A DNA stretch of 64,000 nt from Burkholderia diffusa (GCF_902499115.1 NZ_CABVPN010000008.1:124001-188000); one strand, 5' to 3'; counted from the stretch's first letter, positions 17,801-26,108 are shown. Notes: generated from the letters alone by a model not told the origin. Translations and numbers: made by a program.

Positions 17801-18652
17801 GCGCAGCGACGGCGTGTCGCCGCTCATCACGAAATTCAGCGTGAGGTCGCTGCTCAGCAGGCCGCTCGTGACGATCACCGGCAGCTTCGCCGGCGCGTAC
17901 GAAATCAGCTTCGGCACGTCGAGCCGGTCGAACTTCAGCGCGACTTCCGACTCACGCGACAGCGCGAACGGCTTCGTCTTGCCGTCGATCGCGATCGGGC
18001 TGCCGTCGAATCGCGCGCGCAGCTTCGGCTGCACGAAGATGTCGGTCTTCGATGGCAGCGTCGCGATGAACGGAATGCCGAGCGTCCAGTTGTCGACCAC
18101 GTGCTTTTCGTTCAGCAGGCGGTCGTCGAAGTCGATCCGCCCGTCGTTGACCTGAATGTTCGATACCGAGAAATGGGTCGGCTTGCTTTCGGGTTTGGAC
18201 GGCGTCGAGAACTTCTCGATCAGATCGGTGAAGTTGAAGCGCTGCGCGTCGTATCGGACGACATGGAAGCGCGGCGAGTCGACGCGCACTTCGTTGACGA
18301 TCGGCGCGCCGCGGAACAGCGACGACCACGACGGCCGCACGACGAGCTTGCCGATGTCGATGAAGTCGCCCTGGCCGCCGCGCTCGCCGACGTGCACGCC
18401 GTCGGCTTCGAGGTTCAGCGTGTAAGGGTTCAGCGCGATGCGCCGGATGGTGGACGGCCGGCCGAGCTGCTGGCTCAGTTGCTGTTCAGCAATGTGACGA
18501 ATCAGCGGCGGCGCCGCGAAGAATCCGAGCAGTCCGAATAAAACGAGGAAGATCAGCACGCCGAGGCCGATGCGCCGGGTCCGGCGCGAGCGTGCCACGC
18601 CGCCGAGGGCATGAAGGGTCGAGGATACGGTTTCTTTGTCTGCGCTTGACAT
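14864..18652 (-). CDS. DUF748 / AsmA-like envelope protein, 1262 aa
   Basis: A very long protein with one N-terminal transmembrane helix (about residues 28-50, GLGVLIFLVLFGLLGFFAA) and a large periplasmic part of repeated beta-rich segments of the AsmA/DUF748 type (DLTIRHFAIDGGTINVDDR; PVRMHFGQLVLQNGRVTYTDNF). The C-terminus contains an OmpA-like stretch (DAQQKKLDTVVKMLTEKP, then LDLIGRVDP). AsmA-like proteins are thought to bridge the periplasm and carry phospholipids to the outer membrane; that role is inferred by family. Two Ala/Pro-rich linkers (about 350-400 and 850-880) separate blocks. ATG 18652 opens the basic cytoplasmic N-terminus. It is probably monocistronic. Confidence 0.85.
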   Translation of the reverse strand: MSSADKETVSSTLHALGGVARSRRTRRIGLGVLIFLVLFGLLGFFAAPPLIRHIAEQQLSQQLGRPSTIRRIALNPYTLNLEADGVHVGERGGQGDFIDIGKLVVRPSWSSLFRGAPIVNEVRVDSPRFHVVRYDAQRFNFTDLIEKFSTPSKPESKPTHFSVSNIQVNDGRIDFDDRLLNEKHVVDNWTLGIPFIATLPSKTDIFVQPKLRARFDGSPIAIDGKTKPFALSRESEVALKFDRLDVPKLISYAPAKLPVIVTSGLLSSDLTLNFVMSGDTPSLRVSGTVDLNDAKVTDRASAPLFAARGVHVAAAGLEPLRNVLHFDEIRLDQPVVDLARDKQGLLNVEKLAGPPAAAPKADAGKPAASGAAASTAAVAAANAASGAKVEAAAKEAPPLDLTIRHFAIDGGTINVDDRVPATPTAMSLTKLAATLDGFTLQGKTPAKYTLSTSLSRGGDVKAEGAFSLAAKQADTKLTVDALALPALQPYLGEATRARVLDGTLGASVNAKADWGKTPLDAQVADSTVSLKSLKLATPDAKAPAIVLPDASAKIAKVDVAARTAEIASVDATGLALDVKRLKDGKIDLAALAEPAQKAVPKRTVARKAEAAAPSWHYRIDALNVKESSANFTDLSTPRPVKLAIKPLDLSVQKISDDMTKPLPVQLKATLNRKGSVNVSGDVTAQPLKLGLKINGNRLDAAAFEPYFGSALNATIASALLNAQGNLTFAQVKDVPRATYRGDVALVDVRMLDKATSDPFAGWRSLALSNLKVNYDERGTDVDAARVTFSNFYGRVLLDAQGRLNLKDVVAKETGPAQSLTRDASKNEPVPLSPGMTPPAAAVQQASAPAAASATVAVKAPPPPQNPVRMHFGQLVLQNGRVTYTDNFIKPNYTANLVAIKGTVGAFGTDSTTSAPVDVAANLAGNGPISIKGSVNPLIDKPALDLTATAHDIELTNLTPYSAKYAGYPITKGKLNVDLHYELANDQLKANNHIFIDQLTFGDHVENDTATKLPVKLAISLLKNTRGEIDVNLPVSGSLSNPEFSVGGLIWRAVLNLIAKAVTSPFTLLANAFGGSGGEDLGYVEFAPGSYALTDAQQKKLDTVVKMLTEKPSIRLDLIGRVDPAKDTPGLRDAYVERLVRQQKLKDVVGQGESIDPMSVKVEPAEYTKYLTRAYKAADFKKPRNLIGLQKTLPDADMKKALADHAPADDNALRALAQQRAQAVRQYLDGKIDSSRMFVVAPKLDAKGIEDKGATTRVDFGLQ

Positions 18653-18804
18653 GCTTGGATGCCTCGGGAATGGATGCCGGGCCGCGCCGGAAAACCGGCA
18701 CGGCCGCGCACGCTATCCCGAAAGTATAGGCTCAGGTGGTGACGGAACGACGTTCGGGCGAGGCCGCCGCGCCCGCGCATCGGACAGTGGCGGCGCCCAT
18801 CGGT

Positions 18805-20244
18805 TCATTTTCGGACGACGACGGGCGGCATCCACGAGCCGTCGCTCGCCTGCGGCTTCGGTGCGTAGAGTCGCAGCGCGAGCGCGAAATCGGCGCGCGG
18901 CGCCGGCAGCCAGTTGGCCGCATGCGTGCCGCCAGGCGACGCCGACACGACCACGTCGATCGAGCCGTCGTGGTTGCGGCGCAAGCGGTCGCGGTCGCCG
19001 AGCGAGCGGCGCGCCGAGCCGACGTCGGGCAGCGCGCCGTTCGTCGCGTACGGCGTGAGCGTCCAGAACCCGCGCACCGGCGGCAGCGCGCCCGGCGCGA
19101 AATGCAGCACGTAGCGGTTTGCGCCGTTCAGCGAGTGGCCGTCGCTGTCGACGCGCACGAGCGCGAGCGTCTCGTCGTCGCGCGTCGCGGTGCCGAACTG
19201 CGTGTAGGCCGCGTACGCGCGCAGCGCGTAGTCCTGGCCGTACTTGCCGGCCGTGTCGCCGATCCAGCTCCAGCCGTTCGCGCTCAGCAGGTTCGACGGC
19301 GGCGTCGCGAGCCGCGCGCGCGCCTCGGCGACGCCGGCCGTCGCGGCGCTCAGGCGATCGCCCGTCCACAGCACCGGATAGCCGGCCCTCACGCCGATGT
19401 CGCCGAGCAATTCGTTCGCGTGCGCGTCGTCGGCCGGTGCCGGGTTGTCTTGCAGCGCCTGCGCGAAGCGCGTGAAGAACGCCTTCGGGTCGAGCGCGGC
19501 CACCTGCTCGGCCGGCGTGCCGCCGCTCGCCGCTTCCAGCGGCGCGCTGCCCGCATGGACCGCGACCGACGCGCCACGCGTGCTGCCCGTATAGACGGAC
19601 AGCGGCACCACGCGGATCGCCCGCTGCAGTTTCTTCACATTCGTGAGGTCGCGCCCGCCGCTCGTCTGCAGCCGCACTTCGAGCCACGCGTTGGCCGACG
19701 GCACGTCGATACGCAATGCGCCCTTCGGCAGGGTGCCCTGCCAGTCCTTCGCGGCGAAGGCAATCGTTTGCGATCGCGCGGCGCCGCGAGCGCCACGCGC
19801 CGCCACGCTCGACGACGACCACAGCACGTTCGTCCACATGTCGAGCGCGCGGGCATCCCAGTAGCGGCCGCGGGTATCCGGCAGCGTCACGATCACCGGC
19901 TCGGCACCGACGTCGAGCCAGCCGGTCGAGTCAAGCGTGTCGACGCCCGGCAGCGGCGGGTTGAGCGCGCCGACGGGCGGCAGCGCCTGCGCGTGACGCA
20001 GCGTGTTGAGCGGCGCCTGGCCCGGCTGCGCGCTGTCGCCGCCCGTCGCGGCTTCCTTCGCGACGTCCATCAGCACGAGCGGATACGCGTATATGTAGGA
20101 GTCGGCCACTTCGGCGCGCATCCAGCCGGTTTTCCGCTGGATCGCGTCCGGTTGCGACGCGCATCCGGACAGCAGCGCCGCCAGGGCCAGCGACGCGCCT
20201 GCAGCGCGACGCAGAGAAATTGATTCTCGTAGGTTTTCAATCAT
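18805..20244 (-). CDS. DUF1254/DUF1214 lipoprotein
   Basis: 479 aa. A lipoprotein signal peptide ends at LLSGCAS (lipid-anchored Cys about residue 28). The N-terminal DUF1254 domain contains VADSYIYAYPLVLMD and the C-terminal DUF1214 domain contains FWTLTPYATNGALP and the closing segment YAPKPQASDGSWMPP. These paired domains are frequent in envelope proteins of unknown biochemical function. It lies 152 bp upstream of the DUF748 gene on the same strand, and co-transcription is possible. ATG 20244 lies at an A/T-rich stretch that also serves as promoter side of the gap before copA. Confidence 0.85.
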   Translation of the reverse strand: MIENLRESISLRRAAGASLALAALLSGCASQPDAIQRKTGWMRAEVADSYIYAYPLVLMDVAKEAATGGDSAQPGQAPLNTLRHAQALPPVGALNPPLPGVDTLDSTGWLDVGAEPVIVTLPDTRGRYWDARALDMWTNVLWSSSSVAARGARGAARSQTIAFAAKDWQGTLPKGALRIDVPSANAWLEVRLQTSGGRDLTNVKKLQRAIRVVPLSVYTGSTRGASVAVHAGSAPLEAASGGTPAEQVAALDPKAFFTRFAQALQDNPAPADDAHANELLGDIGVRAGYPVLWTGDRLSAATAGVAEARARLATPPSNLLSANGWSWIGDTAGKYGQDYALRAYAAYTQFGTATRDDETLALVRVDSDGHSLNGANRYVLHFAPGALPPVRGFWTLTPYATNGALPDVGSARRSLGDRDRLRRNHDGSIDVVVSASPGGTHAANWLPAPRADFALALRLYAPKPQASDGSWMPPVVVRK

Positions 20245-20622
20245 TGATTATTGGCCGAATATCGTTCTTGTCAGTCAACGCCTTGTTCGACTCACGATCG
20301 GCGAAAGCAAGGCACCCCAGCGTGCCCGGTCGCCGCTTCGCCGGGCGGGCGCTGATGTCAGGCCGGTATCATAGCGCCTAAGGGCATCCCCCAATATGCC
20401 GAATATCGGGTGCAGCGGTAGCCGGGCTGTCGTCAGCCAGGACTTCCATTGATCCGGCCCTCGTCCGGAGCCGCCCGACGCCTGCGCAGGGCAGCATGAC
20501 GGGCGAGAATGGGTCGCCGTCGGCACGATCCCGTATTGCATCGCCCCCCTTGACCTTCCCATCATGGGAATGTTGATACTGGAGTCAGTCGCGGCACGAA
20601 CCGCGCTTTTGGGGAATCCAAC
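20245..20622. other. 378-bp divergent gap before copA
   Basis: No supported gene. It carries the start region of the leftward lipoprotein gene and, near its right end, the copper-type promoter at 20550-20580. A 96-codon open frame on the minus strand (20275-20565) has no recognisable features and crosses that promoter, so I treat it as chance. Confidence 0.6.
20550..20580 (+). promoter_or_regulatory. CueR/MerR-type copper promoter of copA
   Basis: -35 TTGACC (20550-20555) and -10 GATACT (20575-20580) are separated by 19 bp, the over-long spacer that defines MerR-family promoters. The spacer holds the dyad TTCCCATCATGGGAA, matching CueR operators of copA genes. No cueR gene lies in the window, so the regulator must be encoded elsewhere. 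Confidence 0.88.
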
Positions 20623-23436
20623 ATGACTGAATCACTCGCCTCCGCCGACATGCAAACGATCGAACTGACCATCGACGGCATGCATTGCGGCGGCTGCACG
20701 GGCCGCGTGCAGCGTGCGCTGGCCACCGTGCCGGGCGTCGTCGATGCCGCGGTCGATCTCGACGCGCATGCGGCGACGGTGACCGCGCAGGACACGGTCG
20801 AGCCTGCGCAGCTCATCGCCGCGGTCGATGCCGCCGGCTATCGCGCGGCCGTGCGCGAAGCGGCGGTCGAAGCCGTTGCGTCCGCGCACGTCGAGCACGC
20901 GACGCACGCGAACGCCCGGCCCGCAACGGCGGCGACGGCACTGCCCGCGCCCGCGGCCAGCATCGAACTCGACATCGACGGCATGACCTGCGCGTCGTGC
21001 GTGTCGCGCGTCGAAAAGGCGCTGGCGAAGGTGCCCGGCGTCACGCGCGCGTCCGTCAACCTCGCCACCGAGCGCGCGACCATCGACGCGGCACCGGACG
21101 TTTCCGCGTCGCAACTGGCCGAAGCCGTGCGGCAAGCCGGCTACGACGCGACATGGGTCGCCGCGCCGCCGCCGACCGCTTCCCGCGATCTCGAACTCGA
21201 CATCGGCGGCATGACGTGCGCATCCTGCGCCGGCCGCGTCGAAAAGGCGCTGGCCGCCGTGCCTGGCGTCACGCGCGCGTCGGTCAATCTCGCGACCGAA
21301 CGCGCGTCGGTGCATGGCACCGGCGCGCTCGACGCCACCACGCTGATCGCAGCGGTCACGACGGCCGGTTATCGGGCGTCGCTCGCCGCTGCGCCGGACC
21401 CGAGCGCCTCGACCGACGCCGACGCCCGCGCCGGCGAACCCGCACAAGCCCCCGACGCCCGCAAGCGCCGCGAAGCCATCCGCGAACGCAATCTCGTGAT
21501 CGGCTCGGCCGTGCTGAGCGTGCCGCTCGTCGTGCCGATGCTCGTCGCGCCGTTCGGCATCGACGCGATGCTGCCCGGCTGGCTGCAGCTCGTGCTCGCG
21601 TCGATCGTCCAGTTCGGCTTCGGCGCACGCTTCTACCGCGCCGCCTGGCATGCGGTGAAGGCACGCACCGGCAACATGGACCTGCTCGTCGCGCTCGGCA
21701 CGTCGGCCGCGTTCGGCCTGAGCCTGTGGATGCTGCTGCGCGACCCCGCGCACCCCGGCCATCTGTATTTCGAGGCATCGGCCGTCATCATCACGCTGGT
21801 GCGCTTCGGCAAATGGCTCGAAGCGCGCGCGAAACGCCAGACGACCGAGGCGATCCGCGCGCTGAACGCGCTGCGTCCCGACCGCGCGCGCGTCGTCGAG
21901 CACGGCGTCGAACGCGACGTGCCGCTGGCGCAGGTGCGCGTCGGCACGACCGTCAGCATCCGTCCGGGCGAGCGTGTGCCCGTCGACGGCCGGATCGTGT
22001 CGGGCCGCTCGCACGTCGACGAATCGCTGATCACCGGCGAAAGCCTGCCGGTGCCGAAGGACGACGGCGATCCGGTCACGGCCGGCTCGATCAACGGCGA
22101 AGGCGCGCTCGTCGTGGAAACCACCGCGATCGGCGCGGAGACGACGCTCGCGCGCATCATCCGCCTCGTCGAATCCGCGCAGGCGGAAAAGGCGCCGATC
22201 CAGCGGCTCGTCGATCGTGTCAGCGAAGTGTTCGTGCCGACGATCCTCGGCATCGCCGTGCTGACGCTGGTCGGCTGGCTGATCGCCGGCGCCGGCATCG
22301 AAACAGCGATCCTCAACGCGGTCGCGGTGCTCGTCATCGCGTGCCCGTGCGCGCTCGGCCTCGCGACGCCCGCCGCGATCATGGCGGGCACCGGCGTGGC
22401 GGCCCGCCATGGCGTCCTGATCAAGGACGCCGAGGCGCTCGAACTCGCGCAGCGCACCACGGTGATCGCGTTCGACAAGACCGGCACGCTGACCGAAGGC
22501 AAACCGTCCGTGACGGCATTCGAGGCCGTCGACATCCCACGTGAGCAAGCGCTCGCTCTCGCGGCCGCGGTCCAGCGGCAAAGCGACCACCCGCTCGCTC
22601 GCGCCGTCGTCGCCGCGCACGATGCGGACGTCGTGGCCCGCGGCGGCGGCGCGGGTTCGGCCGAGGTCGTCGCGGCCGATGCGCGCGCGGTGGCCGGACG
22701 CGGCGTCGAGGCGCGCGTTGGCGGTCAGCTTCTCGCACTCGGCAGCAGCCGCTGGCGCGACGAACTCGGCATCGTCGTGCCGCCCGCACTCGACGCGCGT
22801 GCCGCGGAACTCGAGCGCGCGGGCAATACGATTTCGTGGCTGATGCGTGCCGACGCGCCGCGCGCGCTGCTCGCGCTGATCGCATTCGGCGACACCGTGA
22901 AGCCGGGCGCGCGCGAGGCGGTCGCGGCACTGTCGGCGCGTGGCGTCGCGAGCGTACTCGTCACGGGCGACAACCGCGGCAGCGCGGCCGCCGTCGCGGC
23001 GGCACTCGGGATCGGCGAAGTGCATGCGCAGGTGCTGCCCGACGACAAGGCGCGCGTGGTGGCCGAACTGAAGCGCACGCACGGCGGAATCGTCGCGATG
23101 GTCGGCGACGGGATCAACGATGCACCCGCGCTCGCCGCGGCCGACGTCGGCATCGCGATGGCGACCGGCACCGACGTCGCGATGCATACGGCCGGCATCA
23201 CGCTGATGCGCGGCGACCCGGCGCTCGTCGCCGATGCGATCGACATCTCGAAGCGGACGTATCGGAAGATCCAGCAGAACCTGTTCTGGGCGTTCGTCTA
23301 CAACCTGATCGGCGTGCCGCTCGCGGCGCTCGGCTGGCTGAATCCGGTGATCGCGGGTGCGGCGATGGCGTTCTCCAGCGTCAGCGTCGTGACGAACGCG
23401 CTGCTGCTGAGGAGATGGAAAGGCCGCGCACGCTGA
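20623..23436 (+). CDS. copA: Copper-exporting P1B-type ATPase with three N-terminal metal-binding domains
   Basis: 937 aa, long for a bacterial CopA because of three heavy-metal-associated domains. Their CxxC pairs are C22/C25 (GMHCGGC), C123/C126 (GMTCASC) and C199/C202 (GMTCASC). The ATPase core follows: the copper-binding CPC motif at residues 574-576, phosphorylated Asp618 in DKTGTLT, the HP motif (SDHPLARAVV), GDGINDAP, and the last-helix motif MAFSSVSVVTNALLL of Cu(I) pumps. It expels Cu(I) (or Ag(I)) across the inner membrane. The promoter is of the CueR type. The first domain differs from the other two (GGC rather than ASC), while domains 2 and 3 are nearly identical and probably duplicated. 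Confidence 0.95.
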   Translation: MTESLASADMQTIELTIDGMHCGGCTGRVQRALATVPGVVDAAVDLDAHAATVTAQDTVEPAQLIAAVDAAGYRAAVREAAVEAVASAHVEHATHANARPATAATALPAPAASIELDIDGMTCASCVSRVEKALAKVPGVTRASVNLATERATIDAAPDVSASQLAEAVRQAGYDATWVAAPPPTASRDLELDIGGMTCASCAGRVEKALAAVPGVTRASVNLATERASVHGTGALDATTLIAAVTTAGYRASLAAAPDPSASTDADARAGEPAQAPDARKRREAIRERNLVIGSAVLSVPLVVPMLVAPFGIDAMLPGWLQLVLASIVQFGFGARFYRAAWHAVKARTGNMDLLVALGTSAAFGLSLWMLLRDPAHPGHLYFEASAVIITLVRFGKWLEARAKRQTTEAIRALNALRPDRARVVEHGVERDVPLAQVRVGTTVSIRPGERVPVDGRIVSGRSHVDESLITGESLPVPKDDGDPVTAGSINGEGALVVETTAIGAETTLARIIRLVESAQAEKAPIQRLVDRVSEVFVPTILGIAVLTLVGWLIAGAGIETAILNAVAVLVIACPCALGLATPAAIMAGTGVAARHGVLIKDAEALELAQRTTVIAFDKTGTLTEGKPSVTAFEAVDIPREQALALAAAVQRQSDHPLARAVVAAHDADVVARGGGAGSAEVVAADARAVAGRGVEARVGGQLLALGSSRWRDELGIVVPPALDARAAELERAGNTISWLMRADAPRALLALIAFGDTVKPGAREAVAALSARGVASVLVTGDNRGSAAAVAAALGIGEVHAQVLPDDKARVVAELKRTHGGIVAMVGDGINDAPALAAADVGIAMATGTDVAMHTAGITLMRGDPALVADAIDISKRTYRKIQQNLFWAFVYNLIGVPLAALGWLNPVIAGAAMAFSSVSVVTNALLLRRWKGRAR

Positions 23437-23604
23437 TGCGGGCCACGACGGGCGACGGGTCATCCGACGGAGGTCCGGCGCTTGTCGTATTGGAAATGGC
23501 TTGCCGACCGGCGGGGCGCACATTGCATGCGCTGCGTCGGGACAGATCACCGGAAGAAGGCCGGGAAAACGGCAGCGCGCGTCACCGACGCGTGCGCACT
23601 GGCC

Positions 23605-24084
23605 TCAGCTCTGGACGACCGGCTTGATCAGCGTCGTCGTGATCGGCACGAAGCCGCACGCCCGATACAGCGCACGAGCAGCCGTGTTGTGATTGAACAC
23701 CGACAGCCCGATTTCGGTGACGCCATGACGGCGCGCCTCGGCCTCCAGTGCATCGAGCGCGCGCATGGCCCAGCCCTGGCGGCGCCGGGTCGGGACGATG
23801 TCGAGATCGTAGATGAACAGCGTACGGTTCGGCCCTTCGGGCACGATCGCGTACCAGAGGTCGCCGACCGTGTCGCCGCTGGCGGCGTCGATCAGCTGGA
23901 CGAGCGTCTGGCCGGAGGTGAGCAGGCCGTCGGGCAGCAGCGTATCGAAGCAGGCGCGGGCGCGGTTCGCCGCGTCGTCGGTCGCGTTCTGCCCGGATGA
24001 CACGAGATCGCGCGCGTAGCCGTCGATGGCGCGCGTGCGGTATGCGTGGAATTCACCGGCCGTCATCGGCCGCATCTGCAGCAT
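23605..24084 (-). CDS. GNAT-family N-acetyltransferase
   Basis: 159 aa, a single GNAT domain. The acetyl-CoA-binding segment is LDIVPTRRRQGWAMRALDALEAEA (about residues 94-117, pattern R/Q-x-x-G-x-A/G), followed by IGLSVFNHNTAARALYRACGF, the hallmark beta5-alpha4 region. The N-terminal MRPMTAGEFHAYRTRAIDGYA matches stand-alone GNATs that acetylate small molecules or peptides; the substrate is unknown. ATG 24084 is the first start. It is convergent with copA across a 168-bp gap that holds no clear feature. Confidence 0.85.
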   Translation of the reverse strand: MLQMRPMTAGEFHAYRTRAIDGYARDLVSSGQNATDDAANRARACFDTLLPDGLLTSGQTLVQLIDAASGDTVGDLWYAIVPEGPNRTLFIYDLDIVPTRRRQGWAMRALDALEAEARRHGVTEIGLSVFNHNTAARALYRACGFVPITTTLIKPVVQS

Positions 24085-24192
24085 GGCCCGGGGGTCGCGA
24101 GGGAAGTCGGACTTCCAGTGTAGCGGGACGATCGCACCGGCGCGCGATGCGGCGGTGGAAAACGGGCAGGCAGTGGCGGCGAGCGCCGCGCT

Positions 24193-24232
24193 GAATCAGC
24201 GAATCAGCGAATCAGCGAATCAGCGAATCAGC
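24193..24232. repeat. Five tandem copies of an 8-bp unit (GAATCAGC)
   Basis: GAATCAGC is repeated five times without error at 24193-24232. The copy nearest the DUF3563 gene supplies its stop codon (TGA on the minus strand, 24228-24230). The array lies at the 3' end of that gene and in the gap before the GNAT gene. An 8-bp unit is a typical slippage-prone simple repeat. Confidence 0.9.
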
Positions 24233-24383
24233 GACGGTACAGGACGATCGGCACGAGGCTCGCACGACGCACGCGCTCGGCTTCGGCGTGACGCGCAGCG
24301 TACGAATATTCCGCGTCGAGCGGCAGGTGCGGGGAGACGAACAGGTCGTCGATCTTTTGCAGCAGGGCAAGAATGAAGCTCAT
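24228..24383 (-). CDS. DUF3563 family small protein
   Basis: 51 aa. It begins MSFILALLQKIDDLFVSPHL and continues DAEYSYAARHAEAERVRR before a short tail ending VLYRR. This matches DUF3563, a family of about 50-residue proteins in Burkholderiales with unknown function. The start is set by AGGAG 8 bases upstream of ATG 24383. The stop codon falls inside the 8-bp tandem repeat. Upstream are two copies of the palindrome AGGGTTTTCCC. Strongly charged, it has no membrane segment. Confidence 0.85.
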   Translation of the reverse strand: MSFILALLQKIDDLFVSPHLPLDAEYSYAARHAEAERVRRASLVPIVLYRR

Positions 24384-24407
24384 GTGAGACTCCTGACAGA
24401 TGGATCT

Positions 24408-24451
24408 AGGGTTTTCCCGTAGATGGATGCCATTCTAAGGGTTTTCCCTTA
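24408..24451 (-). promoter_or_regulatory. Paired palindromes upstream of the DUF3563 gene
   Basis: AGGGTTTTCCCG at 24408-24419 and TAAGGGTTTTCCCTTA at 24436-24451 share the core GGGTTTTCCC; the second is a perfect TAAGGG/CCCTTA dyad. Their centres are 30 bp apart, close to three helical turns, so two dimers would bind the same face. The related site at 14545-14556 is also upstream of a small gene. Confidence 0.6.
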
Positions 24452-24558
24452 ACTCCGCCAGCTCACCGCATCAGTTTGCCGCACCCGCGCCACCGCCGAT
24501 CGACGGTCCGCCCCGACGCGCCTTGTCGTGCCGGGGTTTGCAGATAGGGTCGGACGAT

Positions 24559-26004
24559 TTAATGCGCTCGACGCACACGCTTCGCGGCCGCCGCCTCGCG
24601 GTTCGCATTGCGCTGCAGCCGGTCGACCTGCGACAGCATCGCTTCGTGGTGTTCCGCGAGCGTCATCAGCGTTGCCTGCTGCGTCGACAGGTCGGCAGCC
24701 AGCCGGTCGATCCGCTGCTGCCGGGCGTCAACTTCCTGTTTCAGGTGCGCGATCTGCCGCGTTTGCAGCATCAGCGCGACGAGCCCCGCGAACACGACGA
24801 CCGTCAGCGCCAGCAGCAGCCGGTTGACGCGCCGCATCTCGCGATCGGCCGCCTGCTTCATGCCGGCCGTCTCGGCCTGCAGCGCGGCGAGCCGATCCGA
24901 CAGCGGGCGCAGTTGCGTGTCGGGGTCGATAGCCGACGCGCTCGACGTGGCAGGTTGCGCACGATCCGCCGACGGCTTCGTCACGAACGACGCCGCGGAC
25001 GCAACGGGCTGCACGAATGGCGAGACCGGCGCTGCGGCTGCCCGCGCGGCGTCACGGGCACTCGCGGCAACTGCGGTAATCGTGGGCTGCGCCGGTTCGG
25101 CGGTCGCCGACGGCTCGCTTGATGGCGCAGGATGCTGCGCCGAGGTCACTTCCGACTGCGCGTCGACGGCCACCGCTTCCGGCGCGCCGCGCGCCGCTGC
25201 CGCTTCGCGTGCGCCTGCGGCCACACGGCGCTTGCCACCGGAAGCTGCGCGACGCCCCTTCGTGGGCTCGCCGGGCGTCCGCGCTGCTTCGTCGCGTGTG
25301 GCCGGCACGGCGGCACCTTCGGGCTCACCGCCCGCTTTCGCCGGTCGGTCGCCGATGACCGCATCGACCGCACCTTCCGCCGCCCCTGCATTCGCCGTCG
25401 AACGATCGGCGCGCGTTCCGGCCGTGTCGCCGGCTTCCGCCACACTGCCGGTCTTCACCTGGCTGCCGTCGGTTGCCGGCTCGCCGGCTGCAGTCGCGGC
25501 GCTACCATCGGACAGCCGCGCCGCGCCGAGCTTCGTTGCATCGGCATCGGCATCGGCATCGGCATCGGCATCGGCAGCGGACGCGCGCACGACATCGGCA
25601 TCGGCCACATCGCCGTTTGCACGCGTCGGCGCAGACTCCGTCGTTTTCGCAACGTCAGGCGCCGGCTCGACCGCCCCGCCGTCGGCGCCCGACGTACCGA
25701 ACCCAGCCAGCGTCGCCTGCCGACCGGCGTCATCGCCGTCCGCGACGGCGGCCACCGTCTCGGCACCCGCCGCCCCGTCATCGTGCGAGGCCACCGGCCC
25801 GCGCGCAGCCGGCTCGAGCACCGGATCGCCGAACAGGTCGAGCGTGCGTTCGTCCCGCGGCGCATCGCCGCCCGTCGCGTTGCCGGAGCGCGCGGTTGCC
25901 CTGGCGGCGGTGTCTGCCGCGGTCGCGATGGAACGCGGACGCGAACGGGCCGACGAGCGGTCGGAGCGGGAACGGGAGCGAGGCAGGGAAACGGATTCGG
26001 TCAT
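24559..26004 (-). CDS. Low-complexity protein with one membrane helix and C-terminal coiled coil
   Basis: 481 aa. Residues 1-370 are Ala/Asp/Gly/Ser/Thr-rich with almost no hydrophobic core and probably disordered; the first 25 are Arg/Ser-rich (RSRSRSDRSSARSRPRS). Around residue 150 lies a run of Asp-Ala dipeptides encoded by a hexamer repeat. Residues about 396-413 form a transmembrane helix (LLLALTVVVFAGLVALML), followed by a heptad-like coiled coil rich in Gln and Leu to the end. I do not recognise a family. Topology would put either the long tail or the coiled coil in the periplasm; there is no signal peptide. ATG 26004 is the first start. Confidence 0.65.
   Translation of the reverse strand: MTESVSLPRSRSRSDRSSARSRPRSIATAADTAARATARSGNATGGDAPRDERTLDLFGDPVLEPAARGPVASHDDGAAGAETVAAVADGDDAGRQATLAGFGTSGADGGAVEPAPDVAKTTESAPTRANGDVADADVVRASAADADADADADADATKLGAARLSDGSAATAAGEPATDGSQVKTGSVAEAGDTAGTRADRSTANAGAAEGAVDAVIGDRPAKAGGEPEGAAVPATRDEAARTPGEPTKGRRAASGGKRRVAAGAREAAAARGAPEAVAVDAQSEVTSAQHPAPSSEPSATAEPAQPTITAVAASARDAARAAAAPVSPFVQPVASAASFVTKPSADRAQPATSSASAIDPDTQLRPLSDRLAALQAETAGMKQAADREMRRVNRLLLALTVVVFAGLVALMLQTRQIAHLKQEVDARQQRIDRLAADLSTQQATLMTLAEHHEAMLSQVDRLQRNANREAAAAKRVRRAH
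25538..25579. repeat. In-frame hexamer repeat GCATCG
   Basis: Six perfect GCATCG units (25538-25573) plus one variant GCAGCG (25574-25579). On the coding (minus) strand they encode alternating Asp-Ala in the low-complexity membrane protein. The unit length is a multiple of three, so copy-number change would lengthen the linker without a frameshift. Confidence 0.9.
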
Positions 26005-26108
26005 GGAGTCGGATTACAGGCCCGCGAACGCGGAACCGGATGTCGAACGGAATCAGTGACCGGCCATTGTCGCATGACCGATCGCCGATCCGGCCGATCG
26101 GATGCCGT

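Noticed and set aside
20275..20565. 96-codon minus-strand frame between the DUF1254 gene and copA
   Set aside because: It crosses the CueR-type promoter and has no recognisable domain or ribosome-binding site.
23437..23604. Regulator gene (such as cueR) after copA
   Set aside because: The 168-bp gap has a frame with TTG start (23482) but it runs antisense through the GNAT gene and shows no MerR features.
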